A stretch of 64,000 nt of DNA, taken from the NCBI GenBank assembly GCA_028456385.1, contig JALNQF010000014.1, positions 248,001 through 312,000 on the forward strand, read 5' to 3'. Under the pieces are notes generated by a model. The model ran no database searches. It had not been told where the DNA came from and worked only from the letters and a program-made list of their open reading frames with translations. The position numbers and the translations under genes are program-made. Of the stretch, positions 33,525 to 45,761 are shown one piece after another (positions within the stretch are counted from its first letter, which is position 1; each line of letters opens with the position of its first letter). The stretch comes from Ophiosphaerella korrae (Eukaryota; Ascomycota; Dothideomycetes; Pleosporales; Phaeosphaeriaceae).

Positions 33525-35101
33525 AGTGAGGCTTTGGTCTGGTGTGTAGGGATTTTTCACGGCTGCGAGGGCGCGAGGTGGTGGTTTTGGTGTGGTGTCG
33601 CCAGTCTGGGGGAGGTTGTGCCGCTTAGCTGTCTGACCTGTTTTCTCTTGGCGCGATTCTCCTTCTCTTCAGTTCGAGTCTCTAGATTCTCGGATGCTCG
33701 TGGGACAAGGTGGGGTGTCGAGCCTTGCTGTGGTGAACGATGCGGGCAGGCGCAATCGTCCGAGTCGACCAACAAGATTGAGCGCTGGCTATGGCGGGGC
33801 AATTGAGCCGCGGAGGTCTCGGGATCGTTCAAGGTAATGCGCGCGTGTCGATTATACAGCGCATTTCTTGCAACGAGTGTACGAAGGGAAGCGTGGTTGT
33901 GCAAGAAGGATGGCAACGAGTTCGCCAACGGAGTGTGATGTAATCGGCTTGATGTTCCACGCTCACCATGGCTGGGCGCGTCGGCTGGGAAACCACATGG
34001 CAGCTCGCGGAGCCGCCACGCCAAAACCAACACCGTCACCATTGATCCACGTGCCAAGTTCAAGCTTGTTTTTATGCTTAAAGGAGCTGTAAGAGCTTGG
34101 GTTTGGATTTGAATTCATTCCATACACACGTGGCTAACGCGTTCACCTTTTCGTCTCAGCATATTGGTTCAGAGATAGCCGAAATCCCAACTGTAACTAT
34201 ACAAGTATGTAAATGTATCCTTGTTGGGCAATATGGGCATTTCCTATTGGAAATCATAGCAATGAAGTATTTTGTAACAGACGACAATATACTCGCAACA
34301 TCTCACATCAGGGTCTGGGTGACACACCAACCTGCATTTCCGTGTACAGCCAGGTTACGGCAGTGAAAAAAATGACAGTAGAAAGGCAAATATCATGAAC
34401 TTGAAGAAGTGTCTCCAAATTATAGCTTGTCGACCCACGAGGATGACTCTCAGAAATAACTCTATGGGATGCCTGAGGCATTCACACTTTACACGAGTGG
34501 CGCTTTCTCGTGTATACTACGGTAGGAAAGCCGTTGGCCGCTAGTAGCATAGTTTGGGGCTAAAGGACCTTGCGTTTAGTGTTGATGGGGAAAGAGAACA
34601 TTCTTTGTTGTCAATTGATTATGCATATCTCGTTGTATTGAGCATTATCCTTTGCAAACGTCAAACCAGATGAAGAAAGACGGGCAAGATGAGGGAAACC
34701 CCACGATCTGAATCTGGTCCTTAGCGAGATGTATGCAGGGGTGAGTCGTGGGCATCCCGTCAAAGTCAGACATACCACTACCCAAGTCCTAGCTCTAGAT
34801 AACGCGTGTGTTTCATGCCTTCCATGCGAATGGCTGGGCATGATGCTCCTCGCGCGCATCGCAGGGAGCCATCTGCAGTTGTTTTATATTCTCTCCATGT
34901 ACACCATATGCGAGGACACAAAAGGGGTTGGGATACCAAACGACGTCATGCCCAGAAAACGGCGACTCATTCCAGGATTTGGGTACGCCCAGACGCCAGC
35001 GGTTATTGCCAGCAAAGGAACATTATTAGCCAGTCATAAAGCAGGTTGGCCGCGTCCATGTCGAAAGATTCATTTTCTCTTTTGGCCATCTTTGACATCT
35101 G
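33525..35101. other. Divergent intergenic region
   Basis: 1.6 kb between the tetraspan gene and the DUF2985 gene. Several open frames exist on both strands but none resembles a protein or is supported by splice sites. Confidence 0.5.
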
Positions 35102-37245
35102 ATGGACAAATTGAGGGTGAAGACGCGCACGGCGCGTAACAGGCTCGCCGAGGCAACGTCCTCAGGCACTGGCCAGGGCTCACTCCACGTGCCACATTCT
35201 TCGCTCACACCGCACGACAACGCCAGTACACATGCTGTAAATGAAGGATATTTGGGGCCATTACCTGGGTCGCACGCCCGTGACTTTGCTGTGCCAGAAG
35301 ACCAGCCAGTGCAACAGCCAGTCATCGAACCACCCACCTCTTTACAGTCATCAGTCGACGCAGGCCTGCCGGTACCAAAGCCCTCCAAATATGGCTCACC
35401 TTTGTCTAACAAAGGCCTTCCACGGTGAGCTTGGTAACGCAAAGCTAGAGGAGCGATTGTTGACTCCTCTAGTACGCCTTCCTCAACTCCTCGCAGGGAC
35501 AGAAGCGACTCTGCGCCTAATAGAGGATCCCCCTCACAACGACGCCCACTCACCGGTGTACGACAAGCGAGTATTGGCATACGTCGAATGCCTTCTTCCA
35601 ATGCGCTGCGGCAGGTTGCCCAGCATCCCAACCCTTCAGGCCAACGATTGAGCACACCTCTGCCGGCCTTGGATGAGGATTGCGCCCTGGGCGAGGCCCC
35701 TTCCAACATTTCACAGTCCACCACCAATGGCAAGCATAGCCGCCTGAGACAAGTTAAGAGCGCAGTACTGCCGAGAATACTCTTCTGGGGCAGCAAGGAA
35801 AAGCAAAAATCGGCCGACACAGACGCCACCATTGCGCAGCAACATGACGATGAGTTCTTGGATTACACGTCAGGAATGGTCGATGTCCTGGATACAGTCG
35901 GTATGTGTCAAACTTGCCACACAAGTACAATATCAACTAACAATTTTAGATCCCGAGGTGGCCACCCTTACATCCTTGACCAATGTCCAGAATTCCCTTT
36001 TTATTCCAAATCTACCCTTCCTCAATCGTCGGCCAACCTACAACCTACGACGGCGACCTAGCGAAACTGAGAGTCTGGAGGAGATTAATCGAATACTAGA
36101 GCCGGTGCGAGCTGCTCAGGAGGCAGACGCACTGGCTGCGCCTAAACTTCATAGAACGGAGACCGAGGGCACGATGGCGACGCTAGGGACAATTGACTCG
36201 CAACTCAGCGAGTCGCGTTATGCTGTACTCCCAGAAGGCGCTTCTCTAGAAGGATGGTCTAAACACGACAAGGCCGAAGTAAACGATCACGTGCGACATA
36301 TGCTTCATTCGAAGCGATCCAAATTCAAACGCACCATGCGGGGCTTTGGACAGTACGTGAAACGACGTGAGCCCTGTTTTTGCTATATTATAAGAACACA
36401 ACTGATTATCACTAGCACTCGGCTTCCTTGTTACGCTTTATGCCACCCTCATCACACTTTTTGGTCTTGCTTGGGTACTTTTCCTAATTGGCTGGATCAA
36501 CGTGGGTGGAAAGCAAATCTACGTCGTCCACATCATCGACAGCGTCCTAGTCGCACTATTCGCCGTCGTCGGCGACGGCCTCGCTCCCTTCCGAGCAGTC
36601 GACACTTACCACATGATCTACATTGCTCACTACCACCACTACACCTGGTCGCGCCGCAAAAAAGACATGCTCCCCGCCCTCCATGACAACAACGACCTGC
36701 CCTCCAGCAACGCGCCCATCGCCGGCCCCCGCACCATCGATCCAACTGACCCCGAAAAGCAATGGGAGTTCACCGTGTTGACCCCCACCCAACAACAAAA
36801 GCTCGAACACCACCAATCCAAATTCTGCAAATCACACTCCTTCTACAAGCCCCACGAAACTGAAACCCACACCGCATTTCCCCTTCGCTTCCTCGTCGCC
36901 ATCGTCGTCCTGCTTGATTGCCACTCTTTGCTGCAAATCTCCCTCGGCGCATGCACATGGGGCATCTACTACAAGAACCGTCCCTTCGCTATCACGACGG
37001 TTATCCTGTGCTGCTCCATTACGTGCAATGCCACGGCGGGTCTGCTTATTTGGTTGGGGGATAAGCGCACGCGCAAGAAGGATGTGTTGGAGCGCATGAA
37101 TCGGCAGGAACTCACTAGCGAGGCAATTAAGGCGGTAGAGAAGAAGAAGGAGAGGGAGAGTGAGAGCGAGGAGGATGGAGAAAAAGAGAGGAAGAAGAGG
37201 TTTAGTTTGGATGAGAGGAGAAAAGAGGAGAGTGCGTATCCGTAG
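35102..37245 (+). CDS. DUF2985 integral membrane protein
   Basis: Four exons, 35102-35424, 35497-35900, 35950-36366 and 36416-37245, give 657 residues. Introns are 72, 49 and 49 nt. The first 220 residues are disordered and Ser/Pro-rich. Then GWSKHDKAEVNDHVRHML and RTMRGFGQYVKRPLGFLVTLYATL lead into the membrane part: a helix LITLFGLAWVLFLIGWINV, a conserved HIIDSVLVALFAVVGDGLAPFR and DTYHMIYIAHYHHYTW, and further helices near FLVAIVVLLDCHSLLQIS and ITTVILCCSITCNATAGLLIW. The C-terminus is a charged helix rich in Lys/Glu. These features fit the fungal DUF2985 family, whose role is unknown. The first exon's donor (GTGAGC) is good; its start at 35102 lies in ordinary context. Confidence 0.82.
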
Positions 37246-37681
37246 AGGCATGAGAGTTGAGCGTTTTAGCGGGTATTGTTTATTTGTTTATATATTTGCA
37301 TGTTGTTGCAATGAGTTGATTTGATAAATGCGTAAAGGTTGGGCTTTGGTGATTGTGCGTGTTTATTTGGCTGCGTCTCATGTTTGACTATGAAGGGAGT
37401 TAGGGGCAGAGTAATTCAAAGTTGTGGATGTCGCTCGATCTTCGTGGTAAGTACCTAGACGGTATAATGTTAATTTGCAACGGAGGGGTATATACTTGCA
37501 GGTACAGATATCTTCTCCTTTCGTTGTACGAAAAGTATACGTACTTCCCTATATCCTAATCAGCAATACCCAGTTCTTTCACAAGTAAGCCGTAAAGCGA
37601 GGGCAAGTTACCTAATACTCCCATTTCCCATTTCCCATCTCCACATTTCTATCTTTTGCCACGACCAAACAAACCCCCCCC
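37246..37681. other. Convergent intergenic region
   Basis: About 430 bases with a T-rich part downstream of the DUF2985 stop, likely its 3' UTR. No gene. Confidence 0.5.
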
Positions 37682-38189
37682 CTAAACGAGATTCCCGAAC
37701 CCCGAACCAAAACACGCCACCTTTGCAACCTCAATCCCCTCCTCCCTACACCCTTCCGCCAACCTCTCTCCAACAACCGCTCCGCCGCTAACACGCATCA
37801 GCACAACAAACGTCTTTCCCCAAACCGGCGCACACAAAACTCGCCCCTCGCGCGCACGCCCCTCATCCTAAATATCTCGCGCTCCTCCTCCTCTAGCTCC
37901 GCAATCATCTCGTTGATCTCCCTGCTCTCCCACGCCTCCATCTGCGATTGCATGTTCGATTCGAGCACCATGCTTAGACCTAGTAGGTATACTTCACGCT
38001 TCTCCAGCTGCTTCATGAAGGCTGCGAGGTCTGCGTGATTGGCTGCTACAGCGGCGCTAAGAGGGTTAGCGGGTAGCGGTGGTAGTGGTGGGGGAGTGAG
38101 GCGCGTACTTGTAGCGAGCGACGGCGAAGTAGCGCTGGGATTTGGGGGGTTGTGGATTTGGCGACGCGGGTGCGGAGTGTGGGTGGCAT
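37682..38189 (-). pseudogene. Unrecognised small gene with frame breaks
   Basis: Minus-strand reading from ATG 38189 starts like a mitochondrial presequence (MPPTLRTRVAKSTTP). Past a run of six Cs (38142-38147 on the plus strand as Gs) the frame is shifted; with five it would read KSQRYFAVARY, then splice across a 52-nt intron (38057-38108) to AAVAANHADLAAFMKQLEKR and a long acidic helix to EEEERE. Between 37798 and 37867 the coding look passes to another frame (VLCAPVWGKTFVVLMRVSGG) that ends at a TAG at 37682. I do not know the family. It is either a recently broken gene of about 165 codons or one whose splice pattern I misread. A 20-T run lies just upstream (38196-38215). Confidence 0.35.
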
Positions 38190-40414
38190 TTTCACTTTTT
38201 TTTTTTTTTTTTTTTCTTTGGGTTGGGGTTGGAGGCTTGGTTTGAGAGATATAGGAAGAGATGCGATGGTGTTTGGGCGGATGGAGAACGTTTGCTCGCT
38301 AAAATGGGTATTCTGGGGGATCTACACTAGTGGGAGCTAGTGGGGGGAAAGCGGGACTAGTGTAGTACGGATTACACAGCTAGGCATGTTTTTTTGGTTT
38401 GTTGAGCAGGTACAAGAACGAATTCGGCGCTGCGTATAATGTAGGTTGGGTTCATGTTGCTGGATGGGCTAGTTACTTCTGCGGGGGATTTATGGAGGTT
38501 CCCAGCTTGATGCTAAGCTGCGTACACTTGTATAAAAAGGTACCTAATCAGGAACCTCACGAATTACCTATTCGGGCGTTTGGCTAGTGCACCTGGATAT
38601 ACTCGCCGCACTAGCCAAGATGCTCCGGTGGGACGAGGCATCTTACTGATAAATTGAGAAAGTTGCAAAATATTTTGAATCAAGTGCTTGGGCGCAGAAG
38701 TTGTGTTGTCAGGTGAAATAAATACTTTGATGTTCTCGGTTACAAACGTTGTGCTGCATGACGTGGCCTGGATCCAATCTTGCTTGTGCCACGTCTTCCG
38801 CTTACAGCAAAAATGACGATGATGGCGCCAGAGCATATATATGAGTGGACGTGGGTATCAATAACGGCTATTCGAGAAAAGAGAATCGGACTTTGTGAGC
38901 CTGTTGAAAACGCCTCCCATACCCCCAGCCGTGAAGAGGTACCCGAAAGGTTGGGTCGATATATTGATTCTGACAGCACTCTGTCTATGAAGCCTGGACT
39001 GCGCAACCATAAAAGAAACGATCGGGTACCAGCCGCCTGAGTTGTTCGCTTCTGCCTATTCGATGCCTCATGTGCTGTTCTCCGACCACAGTCAGAAGAC
39101 GAAACTAATTGTAGTTTTAGGGCAAAGTCAGTTCAACGGTCGATTAATGATAACGCGTTACTGTAGGTGATATGTTGGCATAAATATGCTCCGATCTCCA
39201 TACTGGGAGTGTGGGACATGAGTTCCGCAGCTCCACATGAAAGTAAGTACCTGCCTAAAACATGTGGTCAAAACGAGCTTACGGGGAGCTTTCGCACTAG
39301 GCTCATTTTGCTGTACCCTTGTACATAGCTATTTTTCAACAGCTGGTGAATACTCCTGGGAAAAGCGATTAGGCCGATAGACTCGTCTACTCTGTACGTT
39401 AATGATATAGGATTAGGTAAGAATGTCCGGAAATCTGATATGATTCTAGGTAGTTCGGCTTTTACAGCCCCGATGCGTTGTATTTTCCCACGTGTGCACT
39501 ATCTAGTTGTCGGGGAGATATGGCTCATGCAAAGATATCACGTGGCGCTCACTTCCCATTCTGCTCGATAACACTGGTTTACAGAAGTTCCGATTTGTTT
39601 TAGAAACATTTGAGTAATCTTTGAGTTCAAAAAGATTGCGTTTCATATGGCGTTGGTCCCAATCAAGCACCTGCAAGTCAACGCTGTACACCAAAAACCA
39701 CACTTTGCCAGACGCCTAACTACACTACTCAATGTTGTGTTGTTTCAGAAATTGCTTATTCAGTCGTCCTTCTGCATGCCTGCCTTACTCGTTCTTTGGT
39801 GGCAAGCGCGCTTGCCTAAATATTCTGGTTTCCGCGGTTTCAGCATCCGGGCTGGCCATGTGGGGTGATTCCGATTCCAGTTGGGGTCGCAAAACTTGCA
39901 ACATCGGCCAAATTTTTTGGAAACCCGGAGATACCATCTTATCATACGAATTAAGATACATGCAGGCTATTCAAACGTTGGGAACTTTGGGTATGGACAC
40001 CAAATAATACGACTCCAGTTGAAGCAAATTCTACCTACAATTCGTGCGAGCGTATCATACAATGAGGCTCCCTGCCAAGCCTTTTAGGTTGGGTACGGAT
40101 GATCCGAGGACCGCACTGCATAGCCAACGAAATGGTCATGGATCTAGGTTCTCTACTAGCAAAAAGCCACAGGCAGTCCCGAGGCTGCGTGGCTACCTAT
40201 CCTCACAGCCCACCTACTTCGCGTATGCGAGAGAAGCTAAAGATTAGGCTGAGCTGTGCTTCCAACACATTCAACATGCCTTAAAGCTTCCAAGAATTAC
40301 ACTCCTCTTTCTTCCCATATTTTTTTGCCTAATCTTAGTTTGTCCGGGTGACATGGGGTAAACCGTTGACATTAAATTGCATGCTTTAATCTACTTCACA
40401 TAATATTTGCTGAA
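38190..40414. other. Long intergenic region
   Basis: 2.2 kb. It begins with a 20-T run at 38196-38215. Short open frames occur on both strands without protein-like continuity. I see no gene and no clear repeat structure. Confidence 0.5.
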
Positions 40415-41471
40415 ATGGCAGATCCAATGCTGCCCAAGTTTGAATTGGAAGCCATCAAGATATTTCAGAAGCAGGGAATCGATTCAATAAACTTGGTCAA
40501 TGAGCTCTCTGGGGAAAGCGATTTGTTCGAGGACGTGAGGCTCGTGGCTGAGACTATCGACAAGTACAAGAAGTGTGGCATCGATTTTCCGGGCCTTGTA
40601 AAAGTTGTTGAAGAAGAAGGAAATAATGGATTAAAGCACTATGCTGCTGTCCTGATGCGTATACCCCGCAAAAGTTTGAAACAGGGTGTGGCAGCTGTCA
40701 GTAAGTATACCCCACTCAGGCCAAATCACAAATTTCGCTGACTTGTTACTAGACCAGGAATTTACAGGTTTTGCGAGTCCTACAGACCATAATTCCCGCC
40801 TTACGTCTTGTACTCCTCTTACGCGCGGTCATGTTGAGCCTAAGTCGATCGAAACTACTCATTCAAGGAAGGAGATTAAGCCACTTTCACTCAGCGATTT
40901 CTGCGGTTCAGATCATGGCTGCACTATTTATCAAAAGAAGGGATACTTCATCAACCATGTCATTAGCAAGCATTGGAATTACATGCCAGATAGCTCCAAA
41001 TTACTTAATTGCTGTGGCAAAGACTACTCCCACGCAAAGGAATATGCCGAACACATGTGGGACTCGCACAGGAACGTATCTTTAGACCATTCATCGCGGA
41101 ATGGACGGCCCACAAATATCCCAGAGACCCCGGTTCCCTATAGCGGTTCTCCGTCCTACTTGGACAATAATGTCCTCGATAGTTGTGCTTCCACATCCAT
41201 ACATGTACCCACTCCCAATACCGGCATAGTCACGTATTCATCAAGCCCTGAGTACTCGCGCAATTTTACTCATACAATGCCCTCATTACCCTCCTCTCAT
41301 TTCCAGGCCGATGAGGATGTGTCATTCCCTGAAGCTGAACTGGAGTCATTTCCACCTGCCACTCGAGGATCTCCTGGTTCTGTCATGACATGGATGCAAA
41401 CCCAATTTGATAATCAGTCTTCACTGTATGACCCTTACCATTCTTACGAAGGCCCACAGCCACATCAATGA
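40415..41471 (+). CDS. Hypothetical protein with C2H2-like fingers
   Basis: Two exons, 40415-40700 and 40753-41471 (52-nt intron with GTAAGT donor), give 334 residues. Residues 1-95 form a helical region (FELEAIKIFQKQGIDSINLV, KHYAAVLMRIPRKSLK) that I do not recognise. From residue 146 there are two degenerate zinc-finger-like units: CGSDHGC...FINHVISKH, and LNCCGKDY...YAEHMWDSH. Both have Cys and His in the C2H2 order but with loose spacing. The rest is Ser/Pro-rich and probably disordered, ending in QPHQ. A role in nucleic-acid or protein binding is possible. Nothing in its neighbours narrows the function. Confidence 0.65.
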
Positions 41472-42520
41472 CCACCAAGTGAGGGTCATTGTGTGAATGA
41501 GTCGCCCTGACTCTTGGTCTTGTTAAGAACTACAACAAATTCTCCAACCAGCTATTCGTCTTACCCCTCGACGCTCGATGTGCGGCCACAAGTACCACCT
41601 CTAGGATTTCCGCTTTGAACTCCGTTCAGCCCCGGACAATAAACCCTCTCCTTACATTCATGTTTTCGTTTCCCATAGCAATGTATACAGTGAGATTATT
41701 GCTGTTCTCAGCAATAACCTTACTTGTTTCTCTCTCCGTGTACGCTTCCTGTACACATATGAACTCTTCTATGCTCATATCCAAGTGGTTTGGGTTACGT
41801 TTTGTTTTGTTTCATTCACGTTTATGTAAATGCAGGCGTATTGCTCATTGTTTTGTATTTTCTTAAGGCACAGGTTATTTGATTCTCCACTCTTCGGTTC
41901 CCCGTACTGGGTATTCCTGGATTGGAAACCAAGATTACATGCAGGTGGCGTATGCTGGTGTTTTGGATCCAAGCAAGGACTGAATCAGGCGACCTGTAAC
42001 GTACAGCCGAGCACAAAGGCATGAATGGTATTTTTCGAATTTAAAAAAAATAATCAGCTAGCCCGAACCTCGAATTTTATACTCGCTAGAGACACCGCAA
42101 ACTGCCTTCGAACATATTCCTCCACCTCTCTCATAGCCGACATATATAAGGCTGCAGAAAGCTGCAGTGTGTATATACTGTTCTGCACTCAATATTCAAC
42201 CAACGTTGAATATTGCTACCTTTTTGGGTTGCGCAATGGTGTAGAATTGGATTCTTACAACAGATAGCTCGAGATCATTGGTGCGGAAAGGAAATACATA
42301 GAACTGATGGCCATGGTAAGTATCAAAACGTTCCTAGGTATTAACTATCAGCCCACAAAACATGCGCCACGCGTCCGAACCATCACCAAGAGCAAGCAGA
42401 AGTCACCGGGTCTCAAAAACATCAGACACATCTCCACACCACATCGACACTTATACCTCAAAAACCAATCATCCCCAAAATCGTTACTATAAACTCAACT
42501 ACCAAACCTCACCCCACTCC
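41472..42520. other. Intergenic with dispersed repeat
   Basis: 1 kb between the zinc-finger-like gene and the AA9 gene. It holds repeat copy B (42172-42261), preceded by a small palindrome CTGCAGAAAGCTGCAG (42152-42167). No gene seen. Confidence 0.5.
42172..42261 (+). repeat. Dispersed repeat copy B
   Basis: Same order of blocks as 5720-5810: TATATACTGTTCT, ACTCAATA, TTGCTACCTTTTTGG, then an A-box-like stretch (GCGCAATGG). The middle differs. This is the more decayed A-box of the two copies. Confidence 0.5.
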
Positions 42521-43415
42521 CTAGCACTTCAAAACCGCCGGTCCAGGAATCTTATACGGCGTCCCATTCCCCTTCGGATTCCCCTGCTTATCATAAATGC
42601 TCACCAAAATCCCCGCATCGCTCTGCCCATACGCGCCAGGAAAACTCACCGTGCTCCCGCTCTTACTGCCACTCCCAGACACATTGATCTGCGCACAGCC
42701 CATGTAGAACTGCACGCCCATGCTTTTGCTCGCCGAGTGCAGCGCGATGATTTCGGCGCGCAGGAGGTACTGGCCTGGCGCCACGCACGACGGCATCGTG
42801 AAATCGACCCAGCCGCCGGCGCTGATCATGCGGTCGACGCCCCAGGTGCCGGAAGAGTCGAGCCCGTCTTCAAAGACTTTGAACCATTTTTGGCCGGACG
42901 TTGAGGCGGTGGCGGCGTTGTCGACTTTGGCCCTGAGCACGATTAGATAGGGTGGATAAAGGAGGTAAGGGAGAACGTACATGTAGAAGATGGTGGGCCC
43001 TTTATGGCTTTTTGCGATGGGATTGTCTGCGTCGTTGGCAGATTGGGCGCCGCCGATGATGTGGCCCCAGTTTACCCCAACTTTGTCGCCGGCTTTGACG
43101 TCGATTACTTTGGTGGAGACGGGGGATTTGAAGTTGGAGTTGCAGGCGATGTTGGCGTCGTTTACGTTGCTGACTGAAGAGAGAGTAGGATTAGTGGGTG
43201 TGTATTGGTGAGGTGTATTATGCATACTAGGATTGTTGGACTGAGCAGTTCGGATACCAACAGCAAGGCCATTATCCTGTCCATTGACTCTGCTATATGT
43301 TAGTATTGTCAAAATACTATTTTACTATATATTCAACGGACCGAACTCTCTGGGCGATGGCATGGGCACTGGACAAGGCTGGTAGTGCAGCTAAGAAGGT
43401 AGTGAAGAGCTTCAT
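42521..43415 (-). CDS. Lytic polysaccharide monooxygenase, AA9
   Basis: Secreted copper enzyme that cleaves cellulose or related beta-glucans oxidatively. Four exons, 43342-43415, 43228-43289, 42981-43173 and 42521-42932, give 246 residues; introns are 52, 54 and 48 nt. Signal peptide 1-17 ends in SSA, leaving H18 as the N-terminal histidine of the copper brace. The second brace histidine is H102 in SHKGP. The axial tyrosine is Y186 in QFYMGC with Q184, and H175 lies in the conserved IALHSA. Cysteines C56, C159 and C189 fit the family's disulfides. There is no cellulose-binding module; the protein ends KIPGPAVLKC. First-exon splicing (CG|GTCCGT to GCAG|A) restores HAIAQRVRVNG. Confidence 0.94.
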
Positions 43416-45761
43416 GATGCTATAATGAATGAATGGAAATTTGCTTTAGATATTGAACTGAACTGTTGTAGTTAAAGAACTGAGTCGATGCAGATGAGTC
43501 CCACTAACGGTTGTAACTCACTTATATACCTTCCTACACTTTTGCGTACCACGATGCGATGGCCAAAGGTCATGCGCAATGATGGCTACTCATTACGACC
43601 CACCACCTGTCTGCCGAAGTAATATCCCCATGCCATATAACAGCGGCAGGCAAATCGAAATCTAGAAATTACCATGCACCCCAGGTTGCCTCGTAGGGCG
43701 GGAGGTGAGTCTCCACACCATGACTGTCCAGTGGTATTTGAGTTGACCAGCCACTATCGAGTATCGACAAGGATATCTGTTTCGAGATAAAGTCAAGCCT
43801 GGGCGAGAGTTTGTCATGGTTCGGCACATAGACGTTCTAGCGTGGTATGCAATTAAATCCGGAGCGATCCGATGTTCTGGTTGGCGTTTAAGTGTCACCG
43901 GGTAATATGGAATATTTTCAGCGGACCCGAACTCAACATATCGATAAGCATATGTTGGAGGCGAGGCAGGGCATCAGTAAGGCTCCGCGGATCCTATGCA
44001 ACTTGTGTGTAGTTGACATGGAGACAAACGTTCCTAACTAAATGAGGGTCGGAGTGTTTGCTGCAGTGCTCTATGTGACCAGATATTTCAATGCCGGGGG
44101 GCCGCCTTTCTAGAGCTCCCGTCTGCGATGTTAGGTTGAAATAAAGTCTCTTGAGATTTCCGGGTTGGAGGTAGAGTTTGGGCCGCAAGCAACTCTTCTT
44201 GCCTGTCTGGATGCGAGTAATAATAGCAATCAACGTCGTCTTTGTCTGAATACAAGCAACCATTAACACCGTGCTACTAAAACGTTAGTATTGTATACAC
44301 ACAGGCCAGTATATATGCACGCGACATTCACATGGGCTGATGCTTAGCACAAACCTGATCAACCTGATCCCAGCGTTTGATTGCCAAGTACGATTCATTT
44401 GGTGGGGGTTCACTGTAGTCTGGACGAAACCGCTAGGCACCTCTGGGACAAACTTGTTGCTGTGGGTTGATGTTGCCCTTGCACTTAGAACTCCTTATAC
44501 ACTCATCCATCATCCTGTCGAAGCCAAACGTCGATATCTCATGGTAGGCTGCTACTTCAGTGCATTTCAAAATAGGTGGCTGTGGCTCGGATATGTAGGA
44601 CAAAGACCTGATCATTTATGTGAACCTCCACCTAAGCCAGCCTGCCGCCAAAGCACAAGCAATAGGCGCTCGCCAACTTATACGTGACGTTCTCCACTTC
44701 ATTTCTGCCAATGTGTCCATCATATGTGTTCTCATGTTGTGCATGCCCCGCTTTTCAACAACAATGTATTGTCCAGTGTCCATGTTGTACAATGGCTGCG
44801 ATAGTGCTCCAAGTTTTGTGAGACGCACGATGAGACACTTGTGCACCTGGACTCGACCAATTTGAAATTGCAACGAATAATTGCGGTTTGCGGGAAGCAA
44901 GCACGGCGCAATTTCTCAAAACAGGATCGTAAAATATTGCTATGTAGCGATCGGCGACACGATTGGAGGTTCATTCCTCGGAACATCCGGCTGATCTGCT
45001 CCTCACACTTGCACTCCACGTGTTTGAACTAGTCTGGTGCAACTTTGGCAACCAAAGCATCATGAATTGGAAGAATATGGAGCAAAGCAGGTAAAAGAAA
45101 CCGAACAGCGTTGACGGGAAGTCGGGTTGGACAGTGTGGTTGGGTCCGTGGTACCTGCGCTACGCAGCATGGGTGTGCCATGTGACGGCGCTGCAAAGGC
45201 GCTCGAGCGGCAAGATGTGACGGTGCACAAGAAGGTTGCACAAGACGGAACCTGAAGCACATTTCTGAGAGGCCAGGCGGCGGTAACCGGATGATATGCG
45301 CTAGAGTCAATGATTGAAGCCGATGGCTGCGCGATGACGATCAGCGTCCATGGTGTTGAGTTCAAGGCTGACAGGTGATGACATCATTTTTGCAATTCAG
45401 AGACATGAGCTCTTTCAGCGTTGCAGAACCAACAATTTAAGCCATTGTCGGCCGCTGCATGTTTCGCGTTCGTGTTGGGAACTACAAGCACCTCTGAATT
45501 TCTAACTGATTAATTAGCGATCGACAGCACGGAAATCGGTCGGGCACGCACTACCAGCTGGCTGCGCCTCAAAGATTGCCGGCCCATTACTCTCTAGCGC
45601 GACTCCACACGTCATCGTAAGCCACGACCTCGGTGTCAGTGCCACAGTTCATTGCTTGTCGTGTAGGTTGGCTGGCAAACCTCATTCACATATATCCACC
45701 AGGGCCGTCTCATGCAGGTTCCACCACCTGAGGAACGGGAAAAGAGGGAATAACACACACC
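43416..45761. other. Long divergent intergenic region
   Basis: 2.3 kb between the AA9 gene (minus) and the Slm1-like gene (plus). Besides the AA9 TATA box I recognise nothing. Open frames are short and without motif. Confidence 0.5.
43522..43528 (-). promoter_or_regulatory. TATA box of the AA9 gene
   Basis: TATATAA on the minus strand, 107 bp upstream of the AA9 start codon; same distance as in the RNase gene. Confidence 0.55.

Noticed and set aside
34729..35139. Plus-strand open frame of 136 codons before the DUF2985 gene
   Set aside because: It has no domain or codon pattern and ends within the first exon of the DUF2985 gene.
35026..35832. Minus-strand open frame of 268 codons
   Set aside because: It is the antisense of the first exons of the DUF2985 gene, whose splice sites and conserved domain are consistent.
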